NCBI GenBank assembly: GCA_018649885.1
Contig: JABIHA010000011.1
Location: forward strand, 1 to 64,000
Length of the DNA: 64,000 nt
Direction of reading: 5' to 3'
From: Bacteriovoracaceae bacterium
Lineage (GTDB): Bacteria; Bdellovibrionota; Bacteriovoracia; Bacteriovoracales; Bacteriovoracaceae
In this document: positions 17,232 through 24,698 of the stretch, piece by piece
How the letters are laid out: every line of letters begins with the position of its first letter
Position numbering within the stretch: the first letter of the stretch is position 1
Position numbers and translations under genes: made by a program
Notes under the pieces: generated by a model
What the model saw: the letters and a program-made list of their open reading frames with translations, nothing else
Databases searched by the model: none
Told to the model about the DNA's origin: nothing

Positions 17232-17593
17232 TTCATCTCCTCCCTTTGTGCGCAGTGCCATTGGGAGGATATGATCATTTTCACCATTATTTGAAGACAC
17301 ATAAAATTAACTATTTTAGGCGGGAAATGGACAGAATTGGCGCCAGGACCTTGTTTCCACAATTCTTCACCGATGTGCAAAACTTCTGCTAAAAGTCTGG
17401 ATAATTAAACTTTCCCAAAAAGGCAATTTCTTTCGCGCCACTAACTGCCTAAAATTACTACGACTTTCAGTCTATTTATGAACTAATAGTCGTTATGAGT
17501 TTTTCTTATATATGTGGAAAACTTTGTGAAAAAAGTGGAAAAGGTATGTTAATAGAATGAGGAGCAAAAAAAAATATATTTAAGGTTCTTAAC
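17232..17593. other. Intergenic region with DnaA-box-like cluster
   Basis: 362 bp without a supportable gene. Near its 3' end, TGTGGAAAA (17513-17521) and TGTGAAAAA (17525-17533) match the DnaA box consensus on the minus strand. AGTGGAAAA (17534-17542) differs by one base. All lie in very AT-rich DNA. No dnaA, dnaN or other origin gene is near, so this may be a DnaA-controlled promoter or chance. Confidence 0.35.
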
Positions 17594-18352
17594 TTGCAAA
17601 TTAAATCTGTCCTTGAAAAGGCAAAAGCTGAAATTAACCGTGAACTTAGCTCTATTATTAAAACTGGAGTCGATACAACCTCTGTTTCTTTTGAGCTAAA
17701 AGCAGATGGCACACAGGTTAGTGCCCTCGATTTATTCATTCACAATTACTTTGCTCAGCATTTAAAAGATCTTGGAAACTTGATAAGCGAGGAAGCAGAA
17801 TTTGTTTTTAAGTTGCCCAGTTTTATTTTAGACCCCATTGATGGAACCAGAGAGTTTATATCGGGTATTGGTGAATGTGCCGTATCTCTTGGCTACTTAT
17901 CAGAGAATAAAAAAGAAAGTTGGGGTTGGATTTACAATCCTATAAATGGATTTGAAATATTATCAAACTCAGCAAATACCTATCACAGTAGTAGGGTCAA
18001 CCGTCCAGAGAGTAAAAAGATTGGATTTGTATCTAGAAGTGAGATCAGAGATGGGCTTTACGACGGACTTATGGATAGTAAAGAGATTGAGCTGATTTCC
18101 ATGGGTAGCATCGCTTATAAGTTAGGCCTTTTGGCCTCAGGTGCATGTGACTTTGTGGTTACTGAAAGAGCTAAGAATATTTGGGATATTGCAGGTGGAA
18201 ATATTTTATGTGAACAAAGAGGTATTAAGCTTTATTCGCAAGATGGGAGCGAGGTAGCGGTTGACCGAGTAAAGTTTGATGAACCACTTATCTGGTGCAA
18301 CCCGGGTGACCAAGACTTACTTTCAAGTTTTCTATTTGGTGGGAGCATATGA
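17594..18352 (+). CDS. CysQ-like / inositol-monophosphatase-family phosphatase
   Basis: The 252-residue protein belongs to the lithium-sensitive Mg-dependent phosphatases. Metal-binding motifs are LISEEAE, FILDPIDGTREFISG and NIWDIAGGNILCEQRG. The 'DPIDGTREF' form, with Arg-Glu after GT, is typical of CysQ, which removes the 3'-phosphate from PAP, rather than SuhB. Start is TTG with AAGG 8 nt upstream. The gene overlaps rlmE by 4 nt and heads a three-gene operon. Confidence 0.85.
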   Translation: MQIKSVLEKAKAEINRELSSIIKTGVDTTSVSFELKADGTQVSALDLFIHNYFAQHLKDLGNLISEEAEFVFKLPSFILDPIDGTREFISGIGECAVSLGYLSENKKESWGWIYNPINGFEILSNSANTYHSSRVNRPESKKIGFVSRSEIRDGLYDGLMDSKEIELISMGSIAYKLGLLASGACDFVVTERAKNIWDIAGGNILCEQRGIKLYSQDGSEVAVDRVKFDEPLIWCNPGDQDLLSSFLFGGSI

Positions 18353-18951
18353 CATTTAAAGTTAAAGACCATTATTTTAATAAGGCCAAGAAGGATAACT
18401 TCCTCGCAAGAAGTGTTTATAAGCTTGAAGAAATAGACAAGAAATTCTCTATTATTAGTAAAGGCGATAGCATTGTTGATCTGGGCTACCATCCTGGATC
18501 ATGGGTGCAGTACTGCATGCTTAAAGTCGGTGAGAAAGGATCAGTCGTTGGAATTGACATTAAAGAGGTAAATGAAACTCTTGGTGGTAAGCCAAATGTA
18601 TCATTATTTCAAAAAGATATTGATACGGTTGAGAGTATTGCTGATTTAGGACTTTCTGACAAAATTGATGTTCTTCTATCAGATATGGCGCCTAATACTT
18701 CTGGAATCAAATCCCTTGATCAAGATAGAAGCTTAAACTTAGTAGAAAAAGTTTTTGAATTACTTCCCTTGTTTTTAAAAGAAGACGGTAATTTAGTGAT
18801 AAAAGTTTTTGATGGAAATGGAGCACAGAAGTTCTTAAAAGAAAAGAAATCACTCTTTAAGGAATTTCACTTTTTAAGACCTAAATCAACAAGATCTGTG
18901 AGCAAAGAATTTTTTGTCATAGGTAAGAACTTTAGGCATGATAGAGTTTGA
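18349..18951 (+). CDS. rlmE: RlmE/FtsJ-type rRNA 2'-O-methyltransferase
   Basis: The 200-residue enzyme would methylate the ribose of U2552 in 23S rRNA. The family K-D-K-E tetrad is visible: RSVYKLEEID (Lys), DVLLSDMAPNTSG (Asp), LVIKVFDGNGAQ (Lys) and SKEFFVIGK (Glu). The SAM loop is VDLGYHPGSWVQ instead of the common VDLGAAPGGWSQ; Gly-Ser-Trp is retained, so binding is probably intact. It overlaps both neighbours (ATGA and TGATG), showing translational coupling. Confidence 0.93.
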   Translation: MTFKVKDHYFNKAKKDNFLARSVYKLEEIDKKFSIISKGDSIVDLGYHPGSWVQYCMLKVGEKGSVVGIDIKEVNETLGGKPNVSLFQKDIDTVESIADLGLSDKIDVLLSDMAPNTSGIKSLDQDRSLNLVEKVFELLPLFLKEDGNLVIKVFDGNGAQKFLKEKKSLFKEFHFLRPKSTRSVSKEFFVIGKNFRHDRV

Positions 18952-20165
18952 TGAAAAAAAATATCTTAACCACATTTGTAGTTATCTTCCTATTTGTAGC
19001 ACCTAATTTACAAATTAAAGGTAATGTATTCTCTTCGGTGAAGTTGTTTGAAAAATACAACAATGAGATAAGTGGCCTGAGGGGTGTTTTATCGAAATTA
19101 TCGTTTTATACGCCAGATATGGGCCGGCCTGATATCCATTTAAATGATGGCAGAAAAGTTTCAATTGATTTTACCTTTGATGAAGATTTGCAAAAGTTTT
19201 CAAATAAAATCTTGAGAAGAAATGGCTCTGACTTTGTTTCAATTGTTGTGATTGATAATAATACGGGTAAAATTCTAACGGTAGCGGAAAAAGATCGCCA
19301 TAACTCTCTTAAAGGCAAATCCATCACCTTTGATAGCTCTCATCCAGCTGCAAGCATAATTAAGGTGATTACTACCGCAAATCTTTTAAAGTTACCCGGA
19401 ATCGATTTAGATTCTTCATTTTCTTATTTTGGTAGATCTACAACTCTTTATAAGCATCAATTGGTTGATAGACCTAATAAAAGTTGGAAAAGATGGAGAA
19501 CACTTAGGAAGGCATTTGCTACTTCTAATAATCCCATTTTTGGTGTTGCGGCCATAAGACAAAGTAATGCTATGGGGCTATATAAGACTGCAGAGTCCTT
19601 TGGCTTTAATGAAAAGGTACTACCTTTTCCTAGCCTAGAGCCCTCTAATTTTGGAATGCCGGTGGATCAGTATCACCTTGCCCAACTCGCTTCAGGACTA
19701 AATAAAGAGACGACCCTGAGCCCTATTCATGGAGCTTTAATAGCTTCAATCATTGCCAATGAAGGTCAGAGAATTACCCCTAGTCTTATTAAGTCTATTA
19801 CTATTGATAAGAAAAAATTCTCTCCCATGAATGGTGCAAGTGAAGAGGTACTTCACTACGATTTGGCCAAAGAGATACACAATGTTATGGAATACACAGT
19901 CAAATACGGAACTCCTAGGAGATCTTTCTTTTCAAAGAAGAAGAGTGTCTTAAGAGATCTCATAATAGGCGGAAAGACTGGGACAATGAGTGGTGGCAAA
20001 CCATTCGGCCAAAGAGATTGGTTTATTGCTTTTGCAAAAAGAGCGAATATGGCTCAGGATGATAAGGGAATTTCAATTTGCGTAATGACCATTAACAGAA
20101 AGCGTTGGTACGTTAAATCTTCAGTTGTCGCCAGAAAAGTAATAGAGTATTACTTTCGAAATTAA
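18951..20165 (+). CDS. Penicillin-binding protein with transpeptidase domain
   Basis: The 404-residue exported protein has signal sequence ILTTFVVIFLFVAPNLQIKG and a D,D-transpeptidase/penicillin-binding domain. The three active-site motifs are SxxK in HPAASIIKVITTA, SNN in ATSNNPIFGVAA, and KTGT in GGKTGTMSGG. It lacks the dimerisation and glycosyltransferase domains of high-molecular-weight PBPs, so it is a compact class-B-like enzyme. ATG at 18951 overlaps the rlmE stop; a TTG one codon earlier is possible. It ends 4 bp before the inverted-repeat element. Confidence 0.88.
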   Translation: MKKNILTTFVVIFLFVAPNLQIKGNVFSSVKLFEKYNNEISGLRGVLSKLSFYTPDMGRPDIHLNDGRKVSIDFTFDEDLQKFSNKILRRNGSDFVSIVVIDNNTGKILTVAEKDRHNSLKGKSITFDSSHPAASIIKVITTANLLKLPGIDLDSSFSYFGRSTTLYKHQLVDRPNKSWKRWRTLRKAFATSNNPIFGVAAIRQSNAMGLYKTAESFGFNEKVLPFPSLEPSNFGMPVDQYHLAQLASGLNKETTLSPIHGALIASIIANEGQRITPSLIKSITIDKKKFSPMNGASEEVLHYDLAKEIHNVMEYTVKYGTPRRSFFSKKKSVLRDLIIGGKTGTMSGGKPFGQRDWFIAFAKRANMAQDDKGISICVMTINRKRWYVKSSVVARKVIEYYFRN

Positions 20166-20170
20166 TTATA

Positions 20171-20356
20171 AAAATTGGTATCCGTTCTTACATAATAGAA
20201 AATCAGTTTCATTCTAATCGGATACCTTGGAAAAATGCTCAATCTTTTCTGTGACTAAATTACTTTCATTCCTCATCTTTTTACAATACTGAAGTATAAT
20301 CACTTCTATCCATTTCCTTATACGTTGACTTGCCCGATTGTCACTTGCCCTTGCCC
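20171..20356 (+). repeat. Left arm of ~185-bp inverted repeat
   Basis: Pairs with 20697-20880. Best-conserved part is from TCTTTTCTGTGACTAAATTA to the inner CTTGCCCTTGCCC. The outer 60 bp are more diverged. Confidence 0.85.
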
Positions 20357-20428
20357 AAAAAAAGGTACAACCAAGTATTTAGGTAACAAATTGTCCCATG
20401 CAATTGGGTAGCACAATCGATCATCCAA

Positions 20429-20688
20429 AAACTTCCAAAAGGAAGAAGAGAGTTTAAAAATCAATTGCAAAAAGCATCTTTATCTATTGTGCTCAATTTT
20501 GCAGAGAGATATGGCAAATACAGTTTGCGAGATAAGCAAAGATTTTATTAAATTTCAAAAGATAGTGCGCATGAATGTGCTGCTATTTTAGATTGTATGA
20601 ATATATTAAACTGATTGATGAAAGAGATCATTTAGTTGGAAAAAAATTACTTTATGAAATTATCTGTATTTTAGTAAAACTTTGCCAG
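20429..20688 (+). pseudogene. Four-helix-bundle (23S rRNA intervening-sequence, S23/IVP) protein remnant
   Basis: One frame reads LPKGRREFKNQLQKASLSIV, then LNFAERYGKYSLRDKQRFY, an in-frame TAA, then ISKDSAHECAAILDCMNIL. After a one-base shift it continues KLIDERDHLVGKKLLYEI up to a stop near 20688. This is the family pattern Q(L/I)..A..SI..NIAEG....(F)..F..IA.GS..E....L (TIGR02436/PF05635). A stop and a frameshift interrupt it and no start codon is clear, so the gene is dead or needs recoding. The N-terminal helix is not recognisable. Confidence 0.8.
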
Positions 20689-20696
20689 TAATTCTC

Positions 20697-20880
20697 GGGC
20701 AAGGGCAAGTGACAATCGGGCAAGTCAAAGTATAAGGAAATGGATAGAAGTGAATATACTTCAGTATTGTAAAAAGATGAGGAATGATAGTAATTTAGTC
20801 ACAGAAAAGATGTGGCATTTCCAAATTGTCCGATTAGATTAAAACTCATATTCCATTATGTAAGATCGGGTACCGATTTT
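20697..20880 (-). repeat. Right arm of ~185-bp inverted repeat
   Basis: Reverse complement of the left arm (20171-20356). It starts GGGCAAGGGCAAGTGAC and ends GGTACCGATTTT. It finishes 23 bp before the stop of the TetR gene. Confidence 0.85.
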
Positions 20881-20903
20881 TACAACTTAGCTAAGCGTAA
20901 CCT

Positions 20904-21551
20904 CTAATCAGTTTTTTTATCATCAAATTGTTCATATCCCTCGGGGGCCTCAAAGCCCTCAGGTTTAATCCCACGGTAGAGTAATTTTAAAGTATCTTTA
21001 TAAAATAGATCGTCTAGTTCTTTATCGTCCATATGTAAGGCCTTCGCCATTTCACCTGAAATCAAAGGCCAAAATTCGGTAGTAATCATATAAAGACCTA
21101 TAATCGATATAGGACTAATGCCATCGTAGATCTGACCTGTGGTTTGGCCTAGCTCAATAAAGGCCTTAATTTGTCCCATAAAGAACTCATCAAAAAAATC
21201 CTCTTTTTCTTTGCCTTCAAACATTTCCCAGAATTTGAGCCAGATATAATCTTTCATGTGACTATTTTCGGCAACCTTATTTTCGAACATGGTCTTAAGG
21301 GCCAGCAGAGGATGGGTTAAATCCATTGCTTGGGCCTGTGTCTCTTTGTAATTCTCGTGGAGCCAATCTTTGACTTCAGTCCAAAGATTCTCCTTATTAG
21401 TGAAATGGTGGAAAATCAGCGCCTTTGAGACCCCACAGGACTTGGCCACTTGAGACATAGAGGTCCTTGATAGACCTTGCTTAATAAACAAGATTCTAGC
21501 TCCATCGAGTATTTTTTCCTTAGTACTTAGGGCCCTGTTTTGACTCACCAT
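20904..21551 (-). CDS. TetR/AcrR-family transcriptional regulator
   Basis: The 215-residue protein has an N-terminal helix-turn-helix: STKEKILDGARILFIKQG, then TSMSQVAKSCGVSKALIFHH followed by FTNKENLW. The ligand-binding C-terminal domain is unassigned. A near-perfect 18-bp palindrome lies 36 bp upstream of its start, in the divergent region shared with the OmpR-type gene. It therefore probably represses itself and perhaps that gene. Start ATG is preceded by GTGGAGGAT. Confidence 0.93.
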   Translation of the reverse strand: MVSQNRALSTKEKILDGARILFIKQGLSRTSMSQVAKSCGVSKALIFHHFTNKENLWTEVKDWLHENYKETQAQAMDLTHPLLALKTMFENKVAENSHMKDYIWLKFWEMFEGKEKEDFFDEFFMGQIKAFIELGQTTGQIYDGISPISIIGLYMITTEFWPLISGEMAKALHMDDKELDDLFYKDTLKLLYRGIKPEGFEAPEGYEQFDDKKTD

Positions 21552-21586
21552 GTAAATCCTCCACGGTTGTTTAATTTAGATTGCAA

Positions 21587-21604
21587 ACTGACCGATCGGT
21601 TAGT
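21587..21604. promoter_or_regulatory. Probable TetR operator
   Basis: ACTGACCGATCGGTTAGT is an 18-bp palindrome with a single mismatched pair. It contains the ACCGATCGGT core common in AcrR/TetR operators and lies between the two divergent starts. Confidence 0.7.
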
Positions 21605-21638
21605 ATTGTACACCCAGCTTAACACAAGGTCAATAACT

Positions 21639-22307
21639 ATGAAAGTACTAGCACGCACTAATGACAGTCTTTTCAATAACTTATGTGAGTTTTTCGACAC
21701 GAAAGGAGCACGAACAATGCTTCTGCCGGACCTCGCAGATTGGCAGGGTTACCCCCTGGAAAAGTTTGACCTATTGGTCAGCGAATACAATTCAGAAGAT
21801 ACCCGGTTTTGGGAAAAAGTGAGCCAAATCCGGAAAGTATATTCCAAGATCCCTCTTTTTATCCTCCTAGAAAAGGATGATTTGCAGCTCAAGTTAAAAG
21901 CTTTTAGCTTGGGCTGCAATGATGTCCTTGTTATGCCCTTCTCAACAGAAGAGCTCTATGCCAGGATGCGGATCCACCAAAAGATCACAAACCCAGCTAG
22001 ATCTGAGTCGATCAAAATTGGAAACTTTAAATTAGATCTTAATAAGTACCGGGCATTTGATGGTGATTCAGAACTTCACCTTACAAAGACTGAATACTTT
22101 ATATTTGAGTACTTTATGAAAAATCCAAATAAAGTGATTCGTAAAGAAGAGCTTTTAGAAAAAGTACTGGGTTACAAACATTCACCAAAAACCAATATTA
22201 TTGATGTCCATCTCAACCACTTGAGAAAAAAATTAAGATCGGGCGTTGAACAAGGGTTTTTGATTAAAACTATCAGGGGCATAGGTTACACATTTCAAAC
22301 CCCTTAA
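21639..22307 (+). CDS. OmpR-family response regulator with atypical (non-phosphorylatable) receiver
   Basis: The 222-residue protein keeps the two-domain OmpR layout. The C-terminal winged helix is standard (LTKTEYFIFEYFMKNPNKVI, TNIIDVHLNHLRKKLR, IKTIRGIGYTF). The receiver has lost its signature residues: the acidic pair region reads LARTND, the phospho-Asp position falls in LLVSEYNSED with no clear Asp, the Thr is absent (FILLEKDD) and the Lys is Met (VLVMPF). It is therefore likely phosphorylation-independent. ATG at 21639 is chosen for the AAGG site and the start of the receiver strand MKVLA. No kinase gene is adjacent. It may be under TetR control. Confidence 0.88.
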   Translation: MKVLARTNDSLFNNLCEFFDTKGARTMLLPDLADWQGYPLEKFDLLVSEYNSEDTRFWEKVSQIRKVYSKIPLFILLEKDDLQLKLKAFSLGCNDVLVMPFSTEELYARMRIHQKITNPARSESIKIGNFKLDLNKYRAFDGDSELHLTKTEYFIFEYFMKNPNKVIRKEELLEKVLGYKHSPKTNIIDVHLNHLRKKLRSGVEQGFLIKTIRGIGYTFQTP

Positions 22308-22311
22308 CTAA

Positions 22312-22392
22312 AGAAGATACCCGGCCTTTAGTCCACACACCTGAAGGTCGGTAAGTATATTCCAAGATCCCTCTTTTTATCCTCCTAGAAAA
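22312..22392. repeat. Downstream partial copy of an 81-bp piece of the OmpR-type gene
   Basis: Bases 22312-22324 equal 21794-21806 (13/13) and 22353-22392 equal 21835-21874 (40/40). The 28 bp between them are the same length in both places but largely different. The intergenic copy has an in-frame stop, so it could not be a coding exchange cassette. Confidence 0.85.
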
Positions 22393-22393
22393 A

Positions 22394-22424
22394 GATTCCG
22401 TTGTGCCTTTGGCACAGCGGAGTC
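22394..22424. terminator. Bidirectional intrinsic terminator
   Basis: GATTCCGTTGTGCC and GGCACAGCGGAGTC form a 14-bp stem (with G-T pairs) and a TTT loop. It is followed by CTTTTATTTT on the plus strand and by TTTTTC on the minus strand. It can serve both the OmpR-type gene and the convergent MarR-GNAT gene. Confidence 0.85.
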
Positions 22425-22427
22425 CTT

Positions 22428-23351
22428 TTATTTTAAATCTAAAACATACCAAGTATCACAACCATGATGACCCGTACTTCCCATAGGCCCAGCAAGACTA
22501 ATAAATCCAAACTTTTCGTAAAGCTTCTTTGCATGGTGCATCCCCTCCAGCGTTTCCAAGTAGCATTTTTCATAACCCAGATCCTGTGCCTCATCAATAC
22601 AGGCCTTAAGTACCTTCTTTCCAAGACCAAGCCCTCTACCCTCAGGATAAAAATACATTTTTTTCAACTCACATATACCTTTGTCAGCACCTTCAAGGGG
22701 ACCAATGCCTCCTCCCCCTAAAATTTGATCATCTTTTTTCGCCACAAAGTAGCACCAACCAGGACTCATATATTGTTCGGCCATATAATCGAGTTCAGGG
22801 TCCATAAAAGCAAAGCCTGGTTTATCTCCACCAAATTCGGGTAAAATATCTCTAACCAGCTGACCTACTTCTTTTCCATCACAGCTTTTAATCTTTGAAA
22901 TGCTAATTCCTATTATATTTCTCGCCCTTTTTATGCCTTTAACGTAAAGAGAGATTCCTTTCAAAATCACTTCTTTATCTGTTTCGCACAATGACTCTAG
23001 GGCCTTTTCTACCATTTCATTTACCTCTGCATCCATTTTAGACAAAAAATTGTCTGCCTTCTTTGTTAACTTAAGGCTTTTTGACCTTCCATCGTGATCG
23101 CAGCTAGATGAAATCACCAATTTTTTCTTAACCAGTAAGCTTACTAATCTACTTGATGATGACTTCTCCAACCTCAATATATCTGAGAGTTGATTCACAT
23201 TAAGTGCTTTATGGGTCCTGAGCGAGATTAGTGCATGACATGCAGAGTGGCCTATTCCCCATCTCTTCGCACCATCAGATAAAAACCCTAGCTCCCTTAT
23301 AAGCTCACGTGAGCTACATCTAATTTTTTGAATAAAGCTGGCATCCATCAC
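22428..23351 (-). CDS. MarR regulator - GNAT acetyltransferase fusion
   Basis: The 307-residue protein has an N-terminal MarR winged helix (residues ~1-145: LNVNQLSDILRLEKSSSSRL, DHDGRSKSLKLTKKADNFL). The C-terminal GNAT domain (~150-307) carries the acetyl-CoA loop EGRGLGLGKKVL and the C-terminal KKLYEKFGFISL motif. Fusions of this type are widespread, but their substrate is usually unknown. The gene stands alone and ends at a strong terminator. Its 5' region has no clear operator. Confidence 0.9.
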   Translation of the reverse strand: MMDASFIQKIRCSSRELIRELGFLSDGAKRWGIGHSACHALISLRTHKALNVNQLSDILRLEKSSSSRLVSLLVKKKLVISSSCDHDGRSKSLKLTKKADNFLSKMDAEVNEMVEKALESLCETDKEVILKGISLYVKGIKRARNIIGISISKIKSCDGKEVGQLVRDILPEFGGDKPGFAFMDPELDYMAEQYMSPGWCYFVAKKDDQILGGGGIGPLEGADKGICELKKMYFYPEGRGLGLGKKVLKACIDEAQDLGYEKCYLETLEGMHHAKKLYEKFGFISLAGPMGSTGHHGCDTWYVLDLK

Positions 23352-23483
23352 GACTTCCTTTCACTTAAATGCATAGTGCATATATATAGTTGTATTCCAC
23401 ATCTATGTATCGAAAAACAAGCTAATTTTAAATTAAATTCATTGAACAGTTAACTATCTATCTATTTGAAATAATAGTCTTTT

Positions 23484-23501
23484 CAAGGAATTCGAACCCT
23501 G
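23484..23501 (-). other. tRNA T-arm-like sequence
   Basis: On the minus strand, CAGGGTTCGAATTCCTTG has the TTCGAAT loop and a partly paired stem like a tRNA T-arm. AGACTA downstream can pair with TAGTCT upstream. D- and anticodon arms are missing, so this is not a tRNA; it may be the remnant of one (for example an old attachment site) or chance. The same region also holds an imperfect hairpin at about 23502-23555. Confidence 0.25.
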
Positions 23502-23603
23502 TAACAACGCATCGTGCTAGACTACTAGCATTGTCTTTTTGCGTTGCACGTCGGTCGAAGATACGGAGTCTAATAGCTCTAAAAAGTGGATGAGAGGCCT
23601 TTC

Positions 23604-24698
23604 ATGGCAAAGCTTAGGCATATAAAACAGCTGGTGAAAATCGTCGTCGTTTTAACAATCGTCGGGTGTGCGGGTCCTATGACTCCCTTTGGTGCTTACG
23701 ATATCCCTCAAGATCAGCAAAGTTCAAAATCCCTTAAAAACCAAACTCAAACTTCGAGCATCCCTCCAAGTTATATAAATGTCTATCCTGAGAAATTAAT
23801 CCTTCATAGACCTATAGACTTAAGAGTTGTGGTGAACAATCCTGGTGGAATAGACAGTGAGGCCCAAATAAATATCACTTATAACAAAAAACCGATTCCA
23901 AAAAAATATATCAAAAGATCTAAAAAGCTTATTTCAAAAGATGGCAAAACCCTTAACCTCATTTTCAAGAATATTAGATTTATCCCAGGTAAGTTCAATA
24001 AGCTTGAGGTGAGTTATACTAGAGAGGACGGACAGTCTTTTATGAAGTCTGTTGGGCCCGGCCACTGCTCAATGTACACCGCCCAAGATATAAAACACTG
24101 GGAACACTTTAAAGTACCGGATGAAATAAAAGGACTTATTAAATCGATTTCTAAAAAAGAGAAATATGGCGCCTCATTTCTTGCGGCCCTTATAGCTCAA
24201 GAATCAAGTTTTAATCCTAAGGCCGTCAGCTGGTCTAAGGCCATAGGCCTTACTCAAGTTACCAGCATTGCAGAACAAGAAATCTTTTTTAAAAAGAAAA
24301 TGAGATGGCCTAGGTACTATCGTCTCAATAAATTACCTGTCTACTTTATTAAATCCTATATAAAAATGGGTATCATAAATAACCACAATGAGTGGAGACT
24401 TAACCCCAAGCTCTCAATTGAGGGAGGCATTCGTTTTCTAGACTATCTTAATGGGTACTGGAGCTACAGGAGTAATCGCAAATTACTAGAAAAAACTTTT
24501 AAAAACCATGCCATCCCAAAAGAGCAAATCATACTGGCCAGCTATAACTCTGGTGCTTACAGAGTAAAAAAGGCCATTGAGCTCTACGGAAAAGACTGGG
24601 CCTTAGACCCAAAGTTAGTTGAGGCAAAAAAATACTACCAAAATATTTTAAGTTACTGTTATACATTTGAAAAATCATCGGAGCTCGCATATGAATAA
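23604..24698 (+). CDS. Lytic transglycosylase lipoprotein (SLT domain)
   Basis: The 364-residue protein has a lipoprotein signal ending LTIVGC, so it is anchored in the envelope. Residues ~30-150 form a beta-rich domain of unknown role. The SLT domain follows, with catalytic Glu in ALIAQESSFNPKAVS, then SKAIGLTQVTS and the ASYNSG motif. ATG at 23604 is preferred over a GTG 18 bp upstream because AGAGG lies 5 nt before it and the signal peptide starts there. It overlaps the PilZ-protein gene by 8 bp. Confidence 0.9.
   Translation: MAKLRHIKQLVKIVVVLTIVGCAGPMTPFGAYDIPQDQQSSKSLKNQTQTSSIPPSYINVYPEKLILHRPIDLRVVVNNPGGIDSEAQINITYNKKPIPKKYIKRSKKLISKDGKTLNLIFKNIRFIPGKFNKLEVSYTREDGQSFMKSVGPGHCSMYTAQDIKHWEHFKVPDEIKGLIKSISKKEKYGASFLAALIAQESSFNPKAVSWSKAIGLTQVTSIAEQEIFFKKKMRWPRYYRLNKLPVYFIKSYIKMGIINNHNEWRLNPKLSIEGGIRFLDYLNGYWSYRSNRKLLEKTFKNHAIPKEQIILASYNSGAYRVKKAIELYGKDWALDPKLVEAKKYYQNILSYCYTFEKSSELAYE

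Larger units (their letters stand above)
20169..20882. mobile_element. Long-inverted-repeat element carrying a broken S23/IVP gene
   Basis: A left arm (about 20169-20356) and a right arm (about 20697-20882) are inverted repeats of ~185 bp with roughly 85% or better identity by eye. The inner 100 bp of each arm is nearly perfect. The ~340 bp core holds a decayed four-helix-bundle (S23/IVP) gene. The left arm has its own internal hairpin (GGTATCCG at 20177, CGGATACC at 20219). The inner ends carry repeated CTTGCCC units. No transposase is present. The layout resembles the intervening sequences of 23S rRNA, but here it is intergenic, between convergent genes. Confidence 0.8.

Noticed and set aside
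17081-17380. 99-residue minus-strand reading frame
   Set aside because: Overlaps the 84-residue plus-strand frame, has no signal, ribosome site or conserved-looking segments.
20169-20882. Intervening sequence within a 23S rRNA gene
   Set aside because: The flanks are protein-coding genes, not rRNA; only the internal gene family and hairpin layout resemble rRNA intervening sequences.
21794-22392. Diversity-generating retroelement template/variable repeat pair
   Set aside because: Differences between the two copies are not confined to adenines, there is no reverse transcriptase in the window, and the copy carries an in-frame stop.
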